Source: Aeromonas rivuli (GTDB lineage: Bacteria; Pseudomonadota; Gammaproteobacteria; Enterobacterales; Aeromonadaceae). From it: a stretch of DNA of 64,000 nt. The notes beneath the pieces are model-generated. The model was not told the DNA's origin, made no database searches, and saw only the letters and a list, made by a program, of their open reading frames with translations. The translations under genes and the position numbers were made by a program. The stretch is taken from assembly GCF_000820045.1 (NCBI RefSeq), contig NZ_CDBJ01000062.1, positions 56,761 to 120,760 of the forward strand, in the 5' to 3' direction. This document shows, one piece after another, positions 39,533-50,691 of the stretch (its first letter is position 1; every line of letters begins with the position of its first letter).

Positions 39533-39682
39533 TTTATTCCATCCTTTGGCTATTTTTTGGTAAGAATCACCAGTCATTTTATAATTATGGTCACAAATCC
39601 TGTCAATACCTGAATATACTAGGCGCAAATGTTGCTTAACAATATGGCAACATAAAACACCAATCTATAGACGAGGGATAGC

Positions 39683-40798
39683 ATGATTATCGGTGTACCT
39701 AAAGAAATAAAAAACCATGAATATCGCGTAGGCATGGTTCCAGCCAGTGTACGTGAACTGACAGCACGAAACCATACTGTTTTCGTCCAAAGCGGGGCGG
39801 GAACTGGCATCGGCTTCACCGACGCAGATTATCAAGCTGCTGGTGCCGAAATGTTGACCTCTGCTGCCGATGTTTTTGCAAAGTCACAGATGATAGTCAA
39901 GGTCAAAGAACCCCAGGCCGCCGAGCGCGCCATGCTGCGCCCCGACCAGGTGTTGTTTACCTATCTGCACCTGGCGCCAGACCTGCCCCAGACCCAAGAG
40001 TTGATCAGCAGCGGCGCCATCTGCATCGCCTATGAAACCGTCACCGATGACCGTGGCGGCTTGCCCCTGCTGGCCCCCATGTCCGAAGTTGCCGGTCGCA
40101 TGTCTATTCAAGCCGGCGCCCAGGCGCTGGAGAAATCCCGTGGCGGCAGCGGTATGTTGCTCGGCGGCGTACCCGGGGTCGAGCCGGCCAAGGTGGTGAT
40201 ACTGGGTGGCGGAGTGGTCGGTTCCAATGCGGCCCGCATGGCCGTTGGCATGCGGGCCGATGTCACCATCCTGGATCGCAGTGTTGATGCCCTGCGTCGC
40301 CTCGACAGCGAGTTTCAGGGCGCCGCCAAGGTGATCTACTCCACCAGCGAAGCCATAGAGCGCCACGTGTTAAGCGCCGATCTGGTGATTGGTGGTGTGC
40401 TGATCCCAGGCGCCGCTGCGCCGAAACTTGTCACTCGTGACCATATTGCCCGCATGAAGCCAGGTTCGGCCATTGTCGATGTCGCCATCGATCAGGGTGG
40501 CTGCGTCGAGACATCTCATGCCACCACACACCAGGATCCCACTTATATCGTCGATGAGGTGGTGCACTACTGCGTGGCCAACATGCCCGGAGCCGTGGCG
40601 CGTACCTCCACCTTCGCCCTCAACAATGCCACCCTGCCCTTCATCATCCGTCTGGCAGATCAAGGCTACAAAGCCGCTCTGCTTGCCGACAAGCACCTGC
40701 TGAACGGCCTCAACGTGATGGCGGGCAAATTGACCTGCGCCGAGGTCGCCGAGGCCCATGGCCTTGCCTTCACCGACCCCCTGACCCTGTTGAGCTGA
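39683..40798 (+). CDS. ald: Alanine dehydrogenase
   Basis: This 371-residue NAD-dependent enzyme interconverts L-alanine with pyruvate and ammonia. Catalytic residues of the family are visible: Lys in IVKVKEPQ (about 75) and His in TYLHLAPD (about 96). The Rossmann motif is [14 protein letters not shown] (about 171-184). Full length. It is divergent from lrp across a 150-bp AT-rich gap, so Lrp control is likely. It is followed by an intrinsic terminator. Genus-level context puts it between lrp and trxB, which are neighbours in E. coli. Confidence 0.96.
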   Translation: MIIGVPKEIKNHEYRVGMVPASVRELTARNHTVFVQSGAGTGIGFTDADYQAAGAEMLTSAADVFAKSQMIVKVKEPQAAERAMLRPDQVLFTYLHLAPDLPQTQELISSGAICIAYETVTDDRGGLPLLAPMSEVAGRMSIQAGAQALEKSRGGSGMLLGGVPGVEPAKVVILGGGVVGSNAARMAVGMRADVTILDRSVDALRRLDSEFQGAAKVIYSTSEAIERHVLSADLVIGGVLIPGAAAPKLVTRDHIARMKPGSAIVDVAIDQGGCVETSHATTHQDPTYIVDEVVHYCVANMPGAVARTSTFALNNATLPFIIRLADQGYKAALLADKHLLNGLNVMAGKLTCAEVAEAHGLAFTDPLTLLS

Positions 40799-40832
40799 TC
40801 TCCCTTGCCAGCAAGTCGAGATGAGTGAAAAT

Positions 40833-40855
40833 CCGCCCGCGATGGGCGGTTTTTT
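40833..40855 (+). terminator. ald terminator
   Basis: CCGCCC (40833-40838), loop GCGAT and GGGCGG (40844-40849) are followed by TTTTTT. Intrinsic terminator 34 bp after the stop. Confidence 0.88.
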
Positions 40856-40863
40856 ATGGCTGA

Positions 40864-41916
<1,053 letters not shown>

Positions 41917-41956
41917 GCGCCTCTCGCCCTGTGCAGGGCCAGATGCTGTCAATGAC

Positions 41957-41980
41957 AAAGGCATGCCTCGGTATGCCTTT
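41957..41980 (+). terminator. Probable trxB terminator
   Basis: AAAGGCAT (41957-41964) and ATGCCTTT (41973-41980) pair, then ATTGT. It is a modest hairpin 41 bp after the stop. Confidence 0.55.
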
Positions 41981-42107
41981 ATTGTATCCAGACCCCGCAT
42001 CACGTCTTTGGTCTGTTCTCGATTTGTGGCCAATACCGCCTCTTCTCTGCCACTCGGGTCAGCGACAGAGGCTGACGACACGGGTGAGACCTTGTGCTAG
42101 CCATGAC

Positions 42108-42578
42108 TCAATATGTCTTGTCGACCCGCACCCCATCATCAAAATAGAGGATCCGCACCTTGTCGCCCTGGGCGAAGACCATGGCCGGATCGAAGTCCTG
42201 GATCACATTGACCAGCGCGTCCTGATCGTTGCGAATGAGCAGCTCCACCAACTTGTTCTCCACCACCTCAGTGCCGGACTGGTAATACTGCGCCGCACCG
42301 GCGCCCGCCAAGGCCCCCACTGCGGTGGCTATCTCCCGGCCATGGCCGCCGCCAAACTGGTTGCCGATCAGCCCCCCGATAAGGGCGCCACCCAACGTCT
42401 TCCAGCCAGATTGCTGCGACTCAATCACCTGACGCTGGGTAATGTTGCGCATCGTCTCGACCTGACCAAACACCACCTGGTTGACCGGGCGCGCCGTATT
42501 GCGTTGATAGACCTCGGCACTGGCCTGCATCGTGACAAAGCACAGCAGGCTGGATACTATCAGGATAATGGCCTTCAT
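42108..42578 (-). CDS. Glycine-zipper 2TM (SlyB/Rick-17 kDa type) envelope protein
   Basis: This 156-residue protein has a signal peptide (IILIVSSLLCFVTMQASA, likely cleaved before EVYQ). A glycine-zipper region (about 60-95, TLGGALIGGLIGNQFGGG then AVGALAGAGAA) and a small C-terminal domain (VRILYFDDGVRV) follow. Relatives are outer-membrane or periplasmic SlyB-like proteins. The Cys at residue 13 lies inside the hydrophobic core and does not make a convincing lipobox. The start codon is two bases from the divergent aat ATG, so promoters must overlap the neighbouring gene or lie very close. Confidence 0.78.
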   Translation of the reverse strand: MKAIILIVSSLLCFVTMQASAEVYQRNTARPVNQVVFGQVETMRNITQRQVIESQQSGWKTLGGALIGGLIGNQFGGGHGREIATAVGALAGAGAAQYYQSGTEVVENKLVELLIRNDQDALVNVIQDFDPAMVFAQGDKVRILYFDDGVRVDKTY

Positions 42579-42580
42579 CT

Positions 42581-43302
42581 ATGAAACCTCTCGATGCTAT
42601 GTCTTGCTACCTGACCCAACTGGATGATGAGCCGACCCGGTTCCCCCACCCCAAACACGCGCTGGATGAGCCCAATGGCCTGCTTGCGATTGGAGGCGAT
42701 CTCTCGCCTCCTCGTCTGCTCGCAGCTTACCACAACGGGATCTTTCCATGGAATGAACCCCACCAGGCCCTGCTATGGTGGTCACCGGATCCCCGTGGGG
42801 TAATAGTCCCCTCCCGCCTGCATGTGGGACGCAGCCTGAAAAAGTTTTTGCGCCGTCATTCATTCGATATTTCCATCAATCGCGCCTTTAATCAGGTTAT
42901 CACCGCCTGCGCCGCCCCCAGGCCCACCGCCAGTGGCACCTGGATCAGCGACGAGATGATAGCGGCCTATCAGGCACTGCATCGTCTGGGTCACGCTCAC
43001 TCCATCGAAGTGTGGCAAGACGGGCAGTTACAGGCAGGGCTCTATGGTATCGCCGTCGGTCGCCTCTTCTGTGGCGAGTCCATGTTCAGCCGTATCGATA
43101 ACGGCGCCAAAGTGGCCATGTGGGCCCTCTGTCGTCATTTCGAATGCCACGACGGTGCCCTCATCGACTGCCAGATGCAAAACAGCTTCCTGGCGACCCT
43201 GGGTATCGAAGAGTGGCCCCGTAGCCAGTTTTTAGCGGCGCTGGCGACACTGCGGCAGCAACCACTGCGTGAGGGGTGCTGGCAAACGAGGTCAATCAGC
43301 CT

Positions 43303-43306
<4 letters not shown>
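42581..43306 (+). CDS. aat: Leucyl/phenylalanyl-tRNA-protein transferase Aat
   Basis: This 241-residue enzyme adds Leu or Phe to proteins with N-terminal Lys or Arg, marking them for ClpS/ClpAP. Conserved blocks are GLLAIGGDLSPPRLLAAY, GIFPWNE, LLWWSPDPRGV and LFCGESMFSR. ATG 42581 is used; ATG 42599 (MSCYLTQLDDEP) gives a more typical N-terminus and is equally plausible. The stop overlaps the bpt start by 4 bp (ATGA). Confidence 0.95.
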
Positions 43307-44306
<1,000 letters not shown>

Positions 44307-44320
44307 GCCAGGAATTCAGC

Positions 44321-44352
44321 AAAAAACCCCAACCTGATGGTTGGGGTTTTTT
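44321..44352. terminator. Bidirectional terminator between infA and clpA
   Basis: AAAAAACCCCAACC (44321-44334) and GGTTGGGGTTTTTT (44339-44352) form a perfect 14-bp inverted repeat with loop TGAT, giving T runs on both strands. Confidence 0.92.
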
Positions 44353-44371
44353 GTCGTTTCGTGGTTTCTAG

Positions 44372-46624
44372 TTAGTGAGGCACGGCTTCAACATCGACCT
44401 GAAAATCGAAGCTGAGGCTATCATTTACTACTTCAACCTTGACGATACCCCCATCGACCAGTGAGCCAAACAGGATCTCATTGGCCAGGGGTTTCTTGAG
44501 GTGTTCCTGAATGACCCGTCCCATGGGTCTAGCCCCCATAGCCCTGTCATAGCCCTTCTTGGCCAACCAGTGACGGGCATCTTCCGATATCTCGAGGGAT
44601 ACTCCCTTGGCATCCAGCTGTACCTGCAGTTCGACGATGAACTTGTCGACCACTTGATAGATCACCGCCATATCCAGGTGATTAAACCAGATGGTGTGAT
44701 CGAGCCGGTTACGGAACTCAGGGCTGAACGTCTTGTTGATCACTTCCATAGCATCGTGGCTGAGATCTTGCTGCTGGAAGCCAATGGACTTGCGCTGCGT
44801 CTCCTGTACACCCGCATTAGTGGTCATCACCAAGATGATGTTACGAAAATCCGCCTTGCGACCGTTATTATCGGTGAGCGTCCCGTTATCCATGACCTGC
44901 AGCAGCAGGTTGAACACATCCGGGTGTGCCTTCTCGATCTCATCGAGCAGCAACACGGCGTGGGGGTGCTTGATCACCGCATCGGTCAACAGGCCACCTT
45001 GTTCAAAGCCAACATAACCGGGCGGGGCACCAATCAGTCGAGAGACCGTATGACGCTCCATGTATTCCGACATGTCAAAGCGCAGCATCTCGACCCCAAG
45101 GGCCTTACCGAGCTGCTGGGTGACTTCTGTCTTGCCCACCCCGGTTGGGCCAGCAAACAGGAAGCAACCGACCGGGCGTCGCTCGTTCCCCAACCCTGAA
45201 CGAGAAAGACGAATGGCATCGGTCAGCACCGAAATCGCCTTATCCTGGCCAAACACCACCATCTTGAGGTTACGTTCCAGATTCTTGAGCACTTCCTTGT
45301 CGGAGGAGGAGACAGATTTTTCCGGAATACGCGCTATCTTGGCCACAATGGACTCAATCTCGGCCACATTGATCACTTTCTTGCGCTTGCTCACTGGCAA
45401 CATACGCTGCCCTGCCCCGGCTTCATCGATCACGTCAATGGCCTTGTCTGGCAGATGGCGATCATTGATGTACTTTGCTGAGAGCTCGGCCGCGGCCCGA
45501 ATAGCCTTGGCGGTGTAGCGCACACTGTGATGCGCCTCGTAGCGGCTCTTGAGGCCCATCAGGATGCGAGTCGTATCATCTATGGTCGGTTCTACGATAT
45601 CGATCTTCTGGAAGCGGCGCGCCAAGGCACGATCTTTCTCGAAGATCTGGGCATATTCCTGATAAGTGGTGGAACCCACGCAGCGCAGCAAGCCATTGGA
45701 GAGCAGAGGCTTGATAAGGTTTGCCGCATCCAGCTGGCCACCAGACGCCGCCCCTGCACCTATGATGGTGTGAATTTCATCGATAAACAGAATGGCCCCT
45801 TCCTGGCGCTCGATCTGTTTGAGCAGCACCTTGAGACGCTTTTCGAAATCACCACGATATTTGGTACCGGCCAGTAATGACCCCATGTCCAGGGAGTAGA
45901 TGGTACTGCCGGCAATGACCTCAGGCACATCGCCCTTGACGATGCGATAAGCCAAGCCTTCGGCGATCGCGGTCTTGCCCACTCCCGCTTCCCCAACAAA
46001 CAAGGGGTTGTTTTTACGGCGGCGGCACAATACCTGTATGGTGCGGCTCAGCTCCTGATCGCGACCGATCAAGGGATCAATGCGGCCCTCAAGCACCAGC
46101 TGATTCAGGTTAGTGGCAAAGCTCTCTATTTGGGCGGCTGAGACATCATCGTCAGCATCGGTATTGTTTTGCGGGGTGTCTGGCTTGTTGTCTTTGCGCA
46201 CACCATGGGAGAGGAAGTTGACCACATCCAGTCGACTGATATCGGATTTCTTCAGGAAATAAGCGGCTTGGGACTCTTGCTCGCTGAAGATGGCCACCAG
46301 CACATTGGCGCCACTGACTTCGGTATGGCCCGAGGACTGCACGTGGAATACTGCGCGTTGCAGCACACGCTGGAAACCTAGCGTAGGCTGGGTCTCTCTG
46401 TCTTCGTCATCGACGGCAATCAACGGCGTGGTCTGATTGATGAAGGCCGCAATCTCCTTGCGCATCAACTCCACATCCGCACCACATGAACTCAAGGCCT
46501 CATGGGCTGAGCTGTTATCCAGCAGGGCCAACAACAGGTGCTCAACGGTCATGAATTCGTGACGCTCATCGCGAGCGAGCTTGAAAGCCTCGTTCAGCGT
46601 CTTTTCTAACTCTTTGTTCAACAT
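44372..46624 (-). CDS. clpA: ClpA, ATP-dependent Clp protease unfoldase
   Basis: This 750-residue double-AAA+ unfoldase works with ClpP and takes N-degron substrates from ClpS. ATG 46624 ([17 protein letters not shown]) has GGGGAGG upstream. The N domain is at about 1-145. D1 Walker A is GEAGVGKTA (about 215), D2 Walker A is GPTGVGKTE (about 495), and the ClpP-binding IGF loop is in RKSIGFQQQ. Downstream of clpS on the same strand with a 59-bp gap. Confidence 0.97.
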   Translation of the reverse strand: MLNKELEKTLNEAFKLARDERHEFMTVEHLLLALLDNSSAHEALSSCGADVELMRKEIAAFINQTTPLIAVDDEDRETQPTLGFQRVLQRAVFHVQSSGHTEVSGANVLVAIFSEQESQAAYFLKKSDISRLDVVNFLSHGVRKDNKPDTPQNNTDADDDVSAAQIESFATNLNQLVLEGRIDPLIGRDQELSRTIQVLCRRRKNNPLFVGEAGVGKTAIAEGLAYRIVKGDVPEVIAGSTIYSLDMGSLLAGTKYRGDFEKRLKVLLKQIERQEGAILFIDEIHTIIGAGAASGGQLDAANLIKPLLSNGLLRCVGSTTYQEYAQIFEKDRALARRFQKIDIVEPTIDDTTRILMGLKSRYEAHHSVRYTAKAIRAAAELSAKYINDRHLPDKAIDVIDEAGAGQRMLPVSKRKKVINVAEIESIVAKIARIPEKSVSSSDKEVLKNLERNLKMVVFGQDKAISVLTDAIRLSRSGLGNERRPVGCFLFAGPTGVGKTEVTQQLGKALGVEMLRFDMSEYMERHTVSRLIGAPPGYVGFEQGGLLTDAVIKHPHAVLLLDEIEKAHPDVFNLLLQVMDNGTLTDNNGRKADFRNIILVMTTNAGVQETQRKSIGFQQQDLSHDAMEVINKTFSPEFRNRLDHTIWFNHLDMAVIYQVVDKFIVELQVQLDAKGVSLEISEDARHWLAKKGYDRAMGARPMGRVIQEHLKKPLANEILFGSLVDGGIVKVEVVNDSLSFDFQVDVEAVPH

Positions 46625-46683
46625 AGGCACCTCCCCTAAGTACAGCAACAATGTGGTGTCATTCTGTCATCACGTCATGTCGT

Positions 46684-47001
46684 TTAGGCCTTTTCCATCG
46701 TACATAGCAGTGGATGTTCGTTATTACGTGAATAGGTATTGACCTGGACCACCTTGGTCTCCGCTATCTCGGCGGTGAAGGTGCCGCAGACTCCTTTACC
46801 ACTATAATGCACACTCAGCATGATCTGGGTAGCCTTATCCAGATCCATCCGGAAGAACCGCTGCAAGACTTCAACCACAAACTCCATTGGGGTGTAGTCG
46901 TCATTATTGAGCAGCACCTTGTACATGGATGGCGGCTGCAGCTTGGTCTTCTCGGACTGCGCAATCTCTTCATTAACAAAGAGTTCTTTTTGCTTACTCA
47001 T
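46684..47001 (-). CDS. clpS: ClpS, ClpA adaptor for N-end rule substrates
   Basis: This 105-residue adaptor recognises N-terminal Leu, Phe, Tyr and Trp. Residues of the N-degron pocket are present: the Asn-Asp-Asp run in [14 protein letters not shown] (about 31-41) and His in [11 protein letters not shown]. The flexible N-terminal extension that enters ClpA is at about 1-25. It is upstream of clpA and divergent from cspD, the same layout as E. coli. Confidence 0.97.
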   Translation of the reverse strand: MSKQKELFVNEEIAQSEKTKLQPPSMYKVLLNNDDYTPMEFVVEVLQRFFRMDLDKATQIMLSVHYSGKGVCGTFTAEIAETKVVQVNTYSRNNEHPLLCTMEKA

Positions 47002-47231
47002 GATTGTGCTTGGGTACCTCTAGATTACTACCGCCAGGCGTCAGGCTGTCAATAGACTTGTTAACTGGATCACATGACTTGTTAACAACTTCTTGACTCG
47101 ACCATCAGTTGGACTAAATTGGTTACTTGCTAATCGGCGCCCTACCATTATTAGGTTGATATCACTAGTTATAATGGGCTGGCGCAGGTTACTCAACGAC
47201 TTTAGGGTAATCAATAAAAGGATGTAGATGT

Positions 47232-47450
47232 ATGGCAACCGGAACAGTCAAGTGGTTCAACAACGCAAAAGGATTTGGGTTTATCTGTCCGGAAGGGGGC
47301 GGTGACGATATCTTCGCCCACTACTCCACCATTCAAATGGAAGGTTACAGAACCCTGAAAGCGGGTCAAGCCGTTCAGTTTGAATTGCAGCAGGGTCCGA
47401 AGGGAAATCATGCCGCTGTTATTGTGCCGAATGAAGCACAAAACATCTGA
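47232..47450 (+). CDS. cspD: Cold-shock-like protein CspD
   Basis: This 72-residue OB-fold nucleic-acid-binding protein has RNP1 KGFGFI and RNP2 DIFAHYS. E. coli CspD is a stationary-phase inhibitor of replication. The assignment to CspD rather than CspA rests on the position next to clpS, the EGGGDDIFAHYSTIQMEGYRTL pattern (described in parts) and the C-terminal extension HAAVIVPNEAQ. It is divergent from clpS over 230 bp, and has a strong terminator. Confidence 0.92.
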   Translation: MATGTVKWFNNAKGFGFICPEGGGDDIFAHYSTIQMEGYRTLKAGQAVQFELQQGPKGNHAAVIVPNEAQNI

Positions 47451-47467
47451 GCCAAGGTTGGATAAAT

Positions 47468-47500
47468 AAAAAATCCGGCCTCATTTAGGCCGGATTTTTT
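47468..47500 (+). terminator. cspD terminator
   Basis: AAAAAATCCGGCC (47468-47480) and GGCCGGATTTTTT (47488-47500) pair perfectly with loop TCATTTA. Strong intrinsic terminator. Confidence 0.92.
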
Positions 47501-47626
47501 ATTTATCACTGCCCACAATCGCCCTCCTCACACTCAGCCAGGCGTCATAGAGGGAAGATTCGCTGCTGCTTTCTAGCCTCAACATGAGACAGAGTGACGA
47601 ATGTTGGCAAACAGCAGACAGCAAAA

Positions 47627-47649
47627 AGCCCGACCTGAGTCGGGCTTTT
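47627..47649 (-). terminator. tRNA-Ser terminator
   Basis: GCCCGAC (47628-47634), loop CTGA and GTCGGGC (47639-47645) lie just beyond the 3' end of the tRNA. On the minus strand the stem is followed by TTTTT (47623-47627). Confidence 0.85.
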
Positions 47650-47654
47650 CAATA

Positions 47655-47742
47655 TGGCGGTGAGGGAGGGATTCGAACCCTCGATACGTTGCCGTATACA
47701 CACTTTCCAGGCGTGCTCCTTCAGCCACTCGGACACCTCACC
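47655..47742 (-). tRNA. tRNA-Ser(GGA)
   Basis: This 88-nt class II tRNA with encoded CCA is nearly identical to E. coli tRNA-Ser(GGA). The acceptor stem pairs GGTGAGG with CCTCACC, followed by the discriminator G and CCA. The anticodon loop CTGGAAA gives anticodon GGA. There is a long variable arm (TGTATACGGCAACGTATC region) and the T arm has GGTTCGAATCC. The 12 bases just 5' of the gene are repeated next to a partial copy of its 5' end at 47811-47834. Confidence 0.97.
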
Positions 47743-47760
47743 AAATTTTTTACTGCTTTT

Positions 47761-47834
47761 AAGTGGCTTGCGGAGCACGCGTTGCGTGCTTCACTTCCGA
47801 CTTCGTCGGTGGGCAGCCACTCGGACAGCGCACC
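47761..47834. repeat. tRNA-Ser 5' fragment and three-way palindromic element
   Basis: On the minus strand 47834-47811 repeats the first 21 bases of the adjacent tRNA-Ser with two mismatches, and the AAATTTTT flank is duplicated too. Toward the tRNA follows a structured stretch: AGTGGCT (47762-47768) pairs with AGCCACT (47815-47821), enclosing AGCACGC-GTT-GCGTGCT and CCGAC-TTC-GTCGG hairpins. The plus-strand arm also resembles tRNA-Ser D-arm/anticodon-stem sequence (GTGGCT then GGAGCACGC). No T arm or acceptor 3' half is present, so it is not a functional tRNA. Confidence 0.7.
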
Positions 47835-47969
47835 AAATTTTTACTCATCATTTAATGTGTTTGAGTGCCACAGATGTTGGCGACCAATGCCGCGACAACG
47901 GGGCGTAATTTAGGGGAAAGCCGCTCGCCCGTCAACGGCTTTCTCTGCCTCCCGCGTTCGACTGCCGGA

Positions 47970-48425
47970 TTAATGCACAGATCCCGGTTCAACCACCACA
48001 TCAACCAGGTTTAGGAAGCCCAGACGCTCACACTCGGCAACCACGTCATGGGTCGCGGCTATGGTGCTTTGCACAAACAGAATGAATTGCTCAACCGTGA
48101 GGCCCGCCTTGGTAAACACCGTATGACCGACCACCAGCCGTGGCAGATTGTCATCAATGATGTCGAGAAACACCTTGAGCGAGGGATACTGCATGTTAAG
48201 CCGGCCCAGTTCGGCCACCATGGGCAACAGCGCCGCAGGGCGAATTTCCAGCTCGGAGGAGAACAGCAGTCCTTCCTCTTCGACAAAGACGCGGCTCTCC
48301 TGAATGCCTTCCACCGATTGCAGGGAGACGATATGGATGCCATGACACTGATCGCAGACATAGTGCTCGATACGAGCCTGTTGCAACCAACGCATTATCA
48401 TTTCGGAGCTGGGTGTATTCATCAT
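47970..48425 (-). CDS. ybjN: YbjN family protein
   Basis: This 151-residue cytoplasmic protein resembles E. coli YbjN, a putative sensory regulator linked to motility and stress phenotypes. Shared features are the early Cys pair in YVCDQCHGIHI (about 22-32), LFSSELEIRPAALLPM, the VFLDIIDDNLPRLVV core and the VEQFILFV segment. A second ATG at 48422 is also possible. It is divergent from the DUF1704 gene. Confidence 0.82.
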   Translation of the reverse strand: MMNTPSSEMIMRWLQQARIEHYVCDQCHGIHIVSLQSVEGIQESRVFVEEEGLLFSSELEIRPAALLPMVAELGRLNMQYPSLKVFLDIIDDNLPRLVVGHTVFTKAGLTVEQFILFVQSTIAATHDVVAECERLGFLNLVDVVVEPGSVH

Positions 48426-48580
48426 GACGTTATGGGACTCTTGAAAGCGAGGGGCGCAGTCTAAACCAATTTGTGGCCAACCTAAAGCAGAGGCCCCTGC
48501 CCGCCTCTGTTTGCGCTTCTTTTTGACACTGACAGTCCATATACTCAGCCCACCTGCGCGCAGCCCTCAGCCGAGTATCG

Positions 48581-49918
48581 ATGACCATCCAAGAGAAATA
48601 TCGCCTGCACCTCAAGTCCCTTTCCGATGAATTGCTGGTGCTGCAAAAGCCGATCCGCATTCTGGATGCCATCAAATGGCCCCATCATATCCGCCATGAC
48701 TTCTTGGCAAAGGGGGGCCGTGAACTCCCCGCCATCGATGCCAACTTCTATCAGGGCTTGGATCTGGGCTTCGATCCGCGCAACAAGTACCTGGAGCTCA
48801 AGGAGCTCAGGGACAGGATCCGCCGCAAACTGGGCCCCCATGACGATCTGGGCCGCATACTGCAGGCCAACGTCGACCAATATATGGTGGTGATCGAGAT
48901 GCTGCGCCAACGCGGTCAGCCGGACTTTCTGCGTTACAGCCAGCGTCTCTATGGCTCGGCCCGGGATCATCTGCGTGGCGATCGCAAGACACTGCGCGAG
49001 CTGGGAGAGCGGTTGTGCGACATCTTCTCCCTGCCTGGCGCCCGCCATCTGGTGCGCCCCTATCCCAAGGAGTTTGAGGGGCAGGCAGCGGTCGACCGGC
49101 TGCAGGACAAACTATCCAGTTACTTTCGCGACGGTCAGGTGCAGGTAAAGCTGAGCGATGGCATCGTCTCGGATGCCGCAGCCGGCGGTGACTATATCAA
49201 GCTTAGCAGTCATGCCCGCTTCTCCGAGCTGGATCTGCAGGTGTTGGAAGTCCATGAGGGCTGGGTTCATGTCGGCACCACCCTTAATGGCCGACAGCAA
49301 CCTTATGCGACCTGGCTCAGTGCCGGCTCACCACGCATCACCGCCTGCCAGGAGGGGTTGGCTGTGCTGATAGAGACTCTGACCTTCAGCTCTTTCCCGG
49401 ACCGGGCTAAACGCATCTCGGACAGGGTGATGGCCATCGACATGGCCGAGAATGGCGCGGACTTCATCGAACTCTATCGCCATTTTCTGGACAAGGGCGC
49501 GAGCGAGCATGATGCCTACAAGATCACCCAACGCGTATTCCGGGGCGGCATGGTAGAGGGGGGCGCCTGCTTTACCAAGGATCTCTCCTACGTAAAGGGC
49601 TATGTGGAGACGGTCAACTTCATCCGCAGCGCCGTGTTGGAGGGCGTACCCGAAATATTGCCCATGCTGTTTGTGGGCAAGGTGACCCTGGATGACATTC
49701 CTGTGCTCTATCAGCACTATCTGGAGGGGTTGATCGCCGCCCCCAAGTACCTGCCCCCCATGTTCCGTGACCTGACCGGTCTCTATGTCTGGTTCGGTTT
49801 CGCCTCCGGCATGTCCCTTGTCGATATAGGCCGGGTTCAGCAGCATTTTCGTCAGCTGTTTCATCGCCTGCCGGTGGCCGACCCCATCATTACTCCGGTC
49901 GACAGCGAATTCGATTAA
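48581..49918 (+). CDS. DUF1704 / QEGLA-motif protein, putative zinc carboxypeptidase-like
   Basis: This 445-residue protein belongs to the family often named flavohemoglobin expression-modulating QEGLA motif protein (TIGR02421, DUF1704). HEGWVH (225-230) forms an HExxxH metal site, and QEGLA (257-261) supplies a third Glu ligand at 258. The eukaryotic DUF1704 member MATCAP uses the same HExxxH...E arrangement as a tyrosine carboxypeptidase on tubulin, so a metallopeptidase activity here is a reasonable inference. The bacterial substrate is unknown. No signal peptide or TM helix is present, so it should be cytoplasmic. It is monocistronic with a perfect terminator. Confidence 0.82.
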   Translation: MTIQEKYRLHLKSLSDELLVLQKPIRILDAIKWPHHIRHDFLAKGGRELPAIDANFYQGLDLGFDPRNKYLELKELRDRIRRKLGPHDDLGRILQANVDQYMVVIEMLRQRGQPDFLRYSQRLYGSARDHLRGDRKTLRELGERLCDIFSLPGARHLVRPYPKEFEGQAAVDRLQDKLSSYFRDGQVQVKLSDGIVSDAAAGGDYIKLSSHARFSELDLQVLEVHEGWVHVGTTLNGRQQPYATWLSAGSPRITACQEGLAVLIETLTFSSFPDRAKRISDRVMAIDMAENGADFIELYRHFLDKGASEHDAYKITQRVFRGGMVEGGACFTKDLSYVKGYVETVNFIRSAVLEGVPEILPMLFVGKVTLDDIPVLYQHYLEGLIAAPKYLPPMFRDLTGLYVWFGFASGMSLVDIGRVQQHFRQLFHRLPVADPIITPVDSEFD

Positions 49919-49970
49919 GCTCCCCGCCTCCCCTGCCTGAGCCACTTCCCATGGCTGCACCCACCATCAG

Positions 49971-49994
49971 AAAAGGGCCCGACCGGGCCCTTTT
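49971..49994. terminator. Bidirectional terminator between DUF1704 gene and tdk
   Basis: AAAAGGGCCC (49971-49980) and GGGCCCTTTT (49985-49994) form a perfect 10-bp stem with loop GACC between convergent genes. Confidence 0.88.
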
Positions 49995-50024
49995 CATCCT
50001 AATTCAAGCCTGCACTAGCTGAAC

Positions 50025-50606
50025 TTAACGAAATGCCCGGCCAGCCAGATAGTGCTTGCGGCACAGGGAGACATAACGGGCATTGCCCCCTATCTCCACC
50101 TGAGCGCCATCCCGCACCACCTGACCATCGGCATTGACCCTGGCATTCATGTGCGCCTTGTTGCCACACCAGCAGATGCTCTTGAGCTCTTCCACCTTGT
50201 CGGCCAGACAGAGCAGATGGTAGGAGCCCGGGAACAGCTCGGCACGAAAATCAATCTTGAGGCCATAGGCAATCACGGGAATACCCGCCTCATCCACCAC
50301 CCGGGCCAGCTGATAGACCTGCTCCTTGGTGAGAAATTGCGCCTCATCGACGATGAACACATCGATGGCCTGCTCCGCATGGCGAGCCTTGACCATCTCG
50401 AACAGATCGCAGCTGTCGCTAAACACCTCCACCTTTAACGTCAACCCGACCCTGGCGCTGATCACCCCGAGTCCGGATCTGTCATCAATGGCTGGCGTCA
50501 TGGCCAGAGGGTGCATGCCCCGCTCGAGATAGTTGAAGTGTGCCTGGATCAACTGGGTGGATTTGCCCGAATTCATCGCGGCGAATTTGTAATGTAGTGA
50601 GGCCAT
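50025..50606 (-). CDS. tdk: Thymidine kinase (type II)
   Basis: This 193-residue salvage enzyme makes dTMP from thymidine. P-loop FAAMNSGKST (about 8-17), Walker B FIVDEAQFL with the catalytic Glu, the lasso region, and the zinc Cys pairs (CWCGNKA and the later SLCRKHY) are all present. Length equals bacterial TK1-type enzymes. It is monocistronic. Confidence 0.96.
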   Translation of the reverse strand: MASLHYKFAAMNSGKSTQLIQAHFNYLERGMHPLAMTPAIDDRSGLGVISARVGLTLKVEVFSDSCDLFEMVKARHAEQAIDVFIVDEAQFLTKEQVYQLARVVDEAGIPVIAYGLKIDFRAELFPGSYHLLCLADKVEELKSICWCGNKAHMNARVNADGQVVRDGAQVEIGGNARYVSLCRKHYLAGRAFR

Positions 50607-50665
50607 GCCTGCTCCGATACCAATTTATGGCGCGCATGCTAACGCAGCATGGCGTCAAAAACAAA

Positions 50666-50681
50666 GGGGCCCGCAGGCCCC
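50666..50681 (-). terminator. Terminator of the NhaC-family lysine transporter gene
   Basis: GGGGCC (50666-50671), loop CGCA and GGCCCC (50676-50681) are followed on the minus strand by TTTGTTTTTG. It lies 11 bp after the stop. Confidence 0.75.
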
Positions 50682-50691
50682 TCATCATTCA

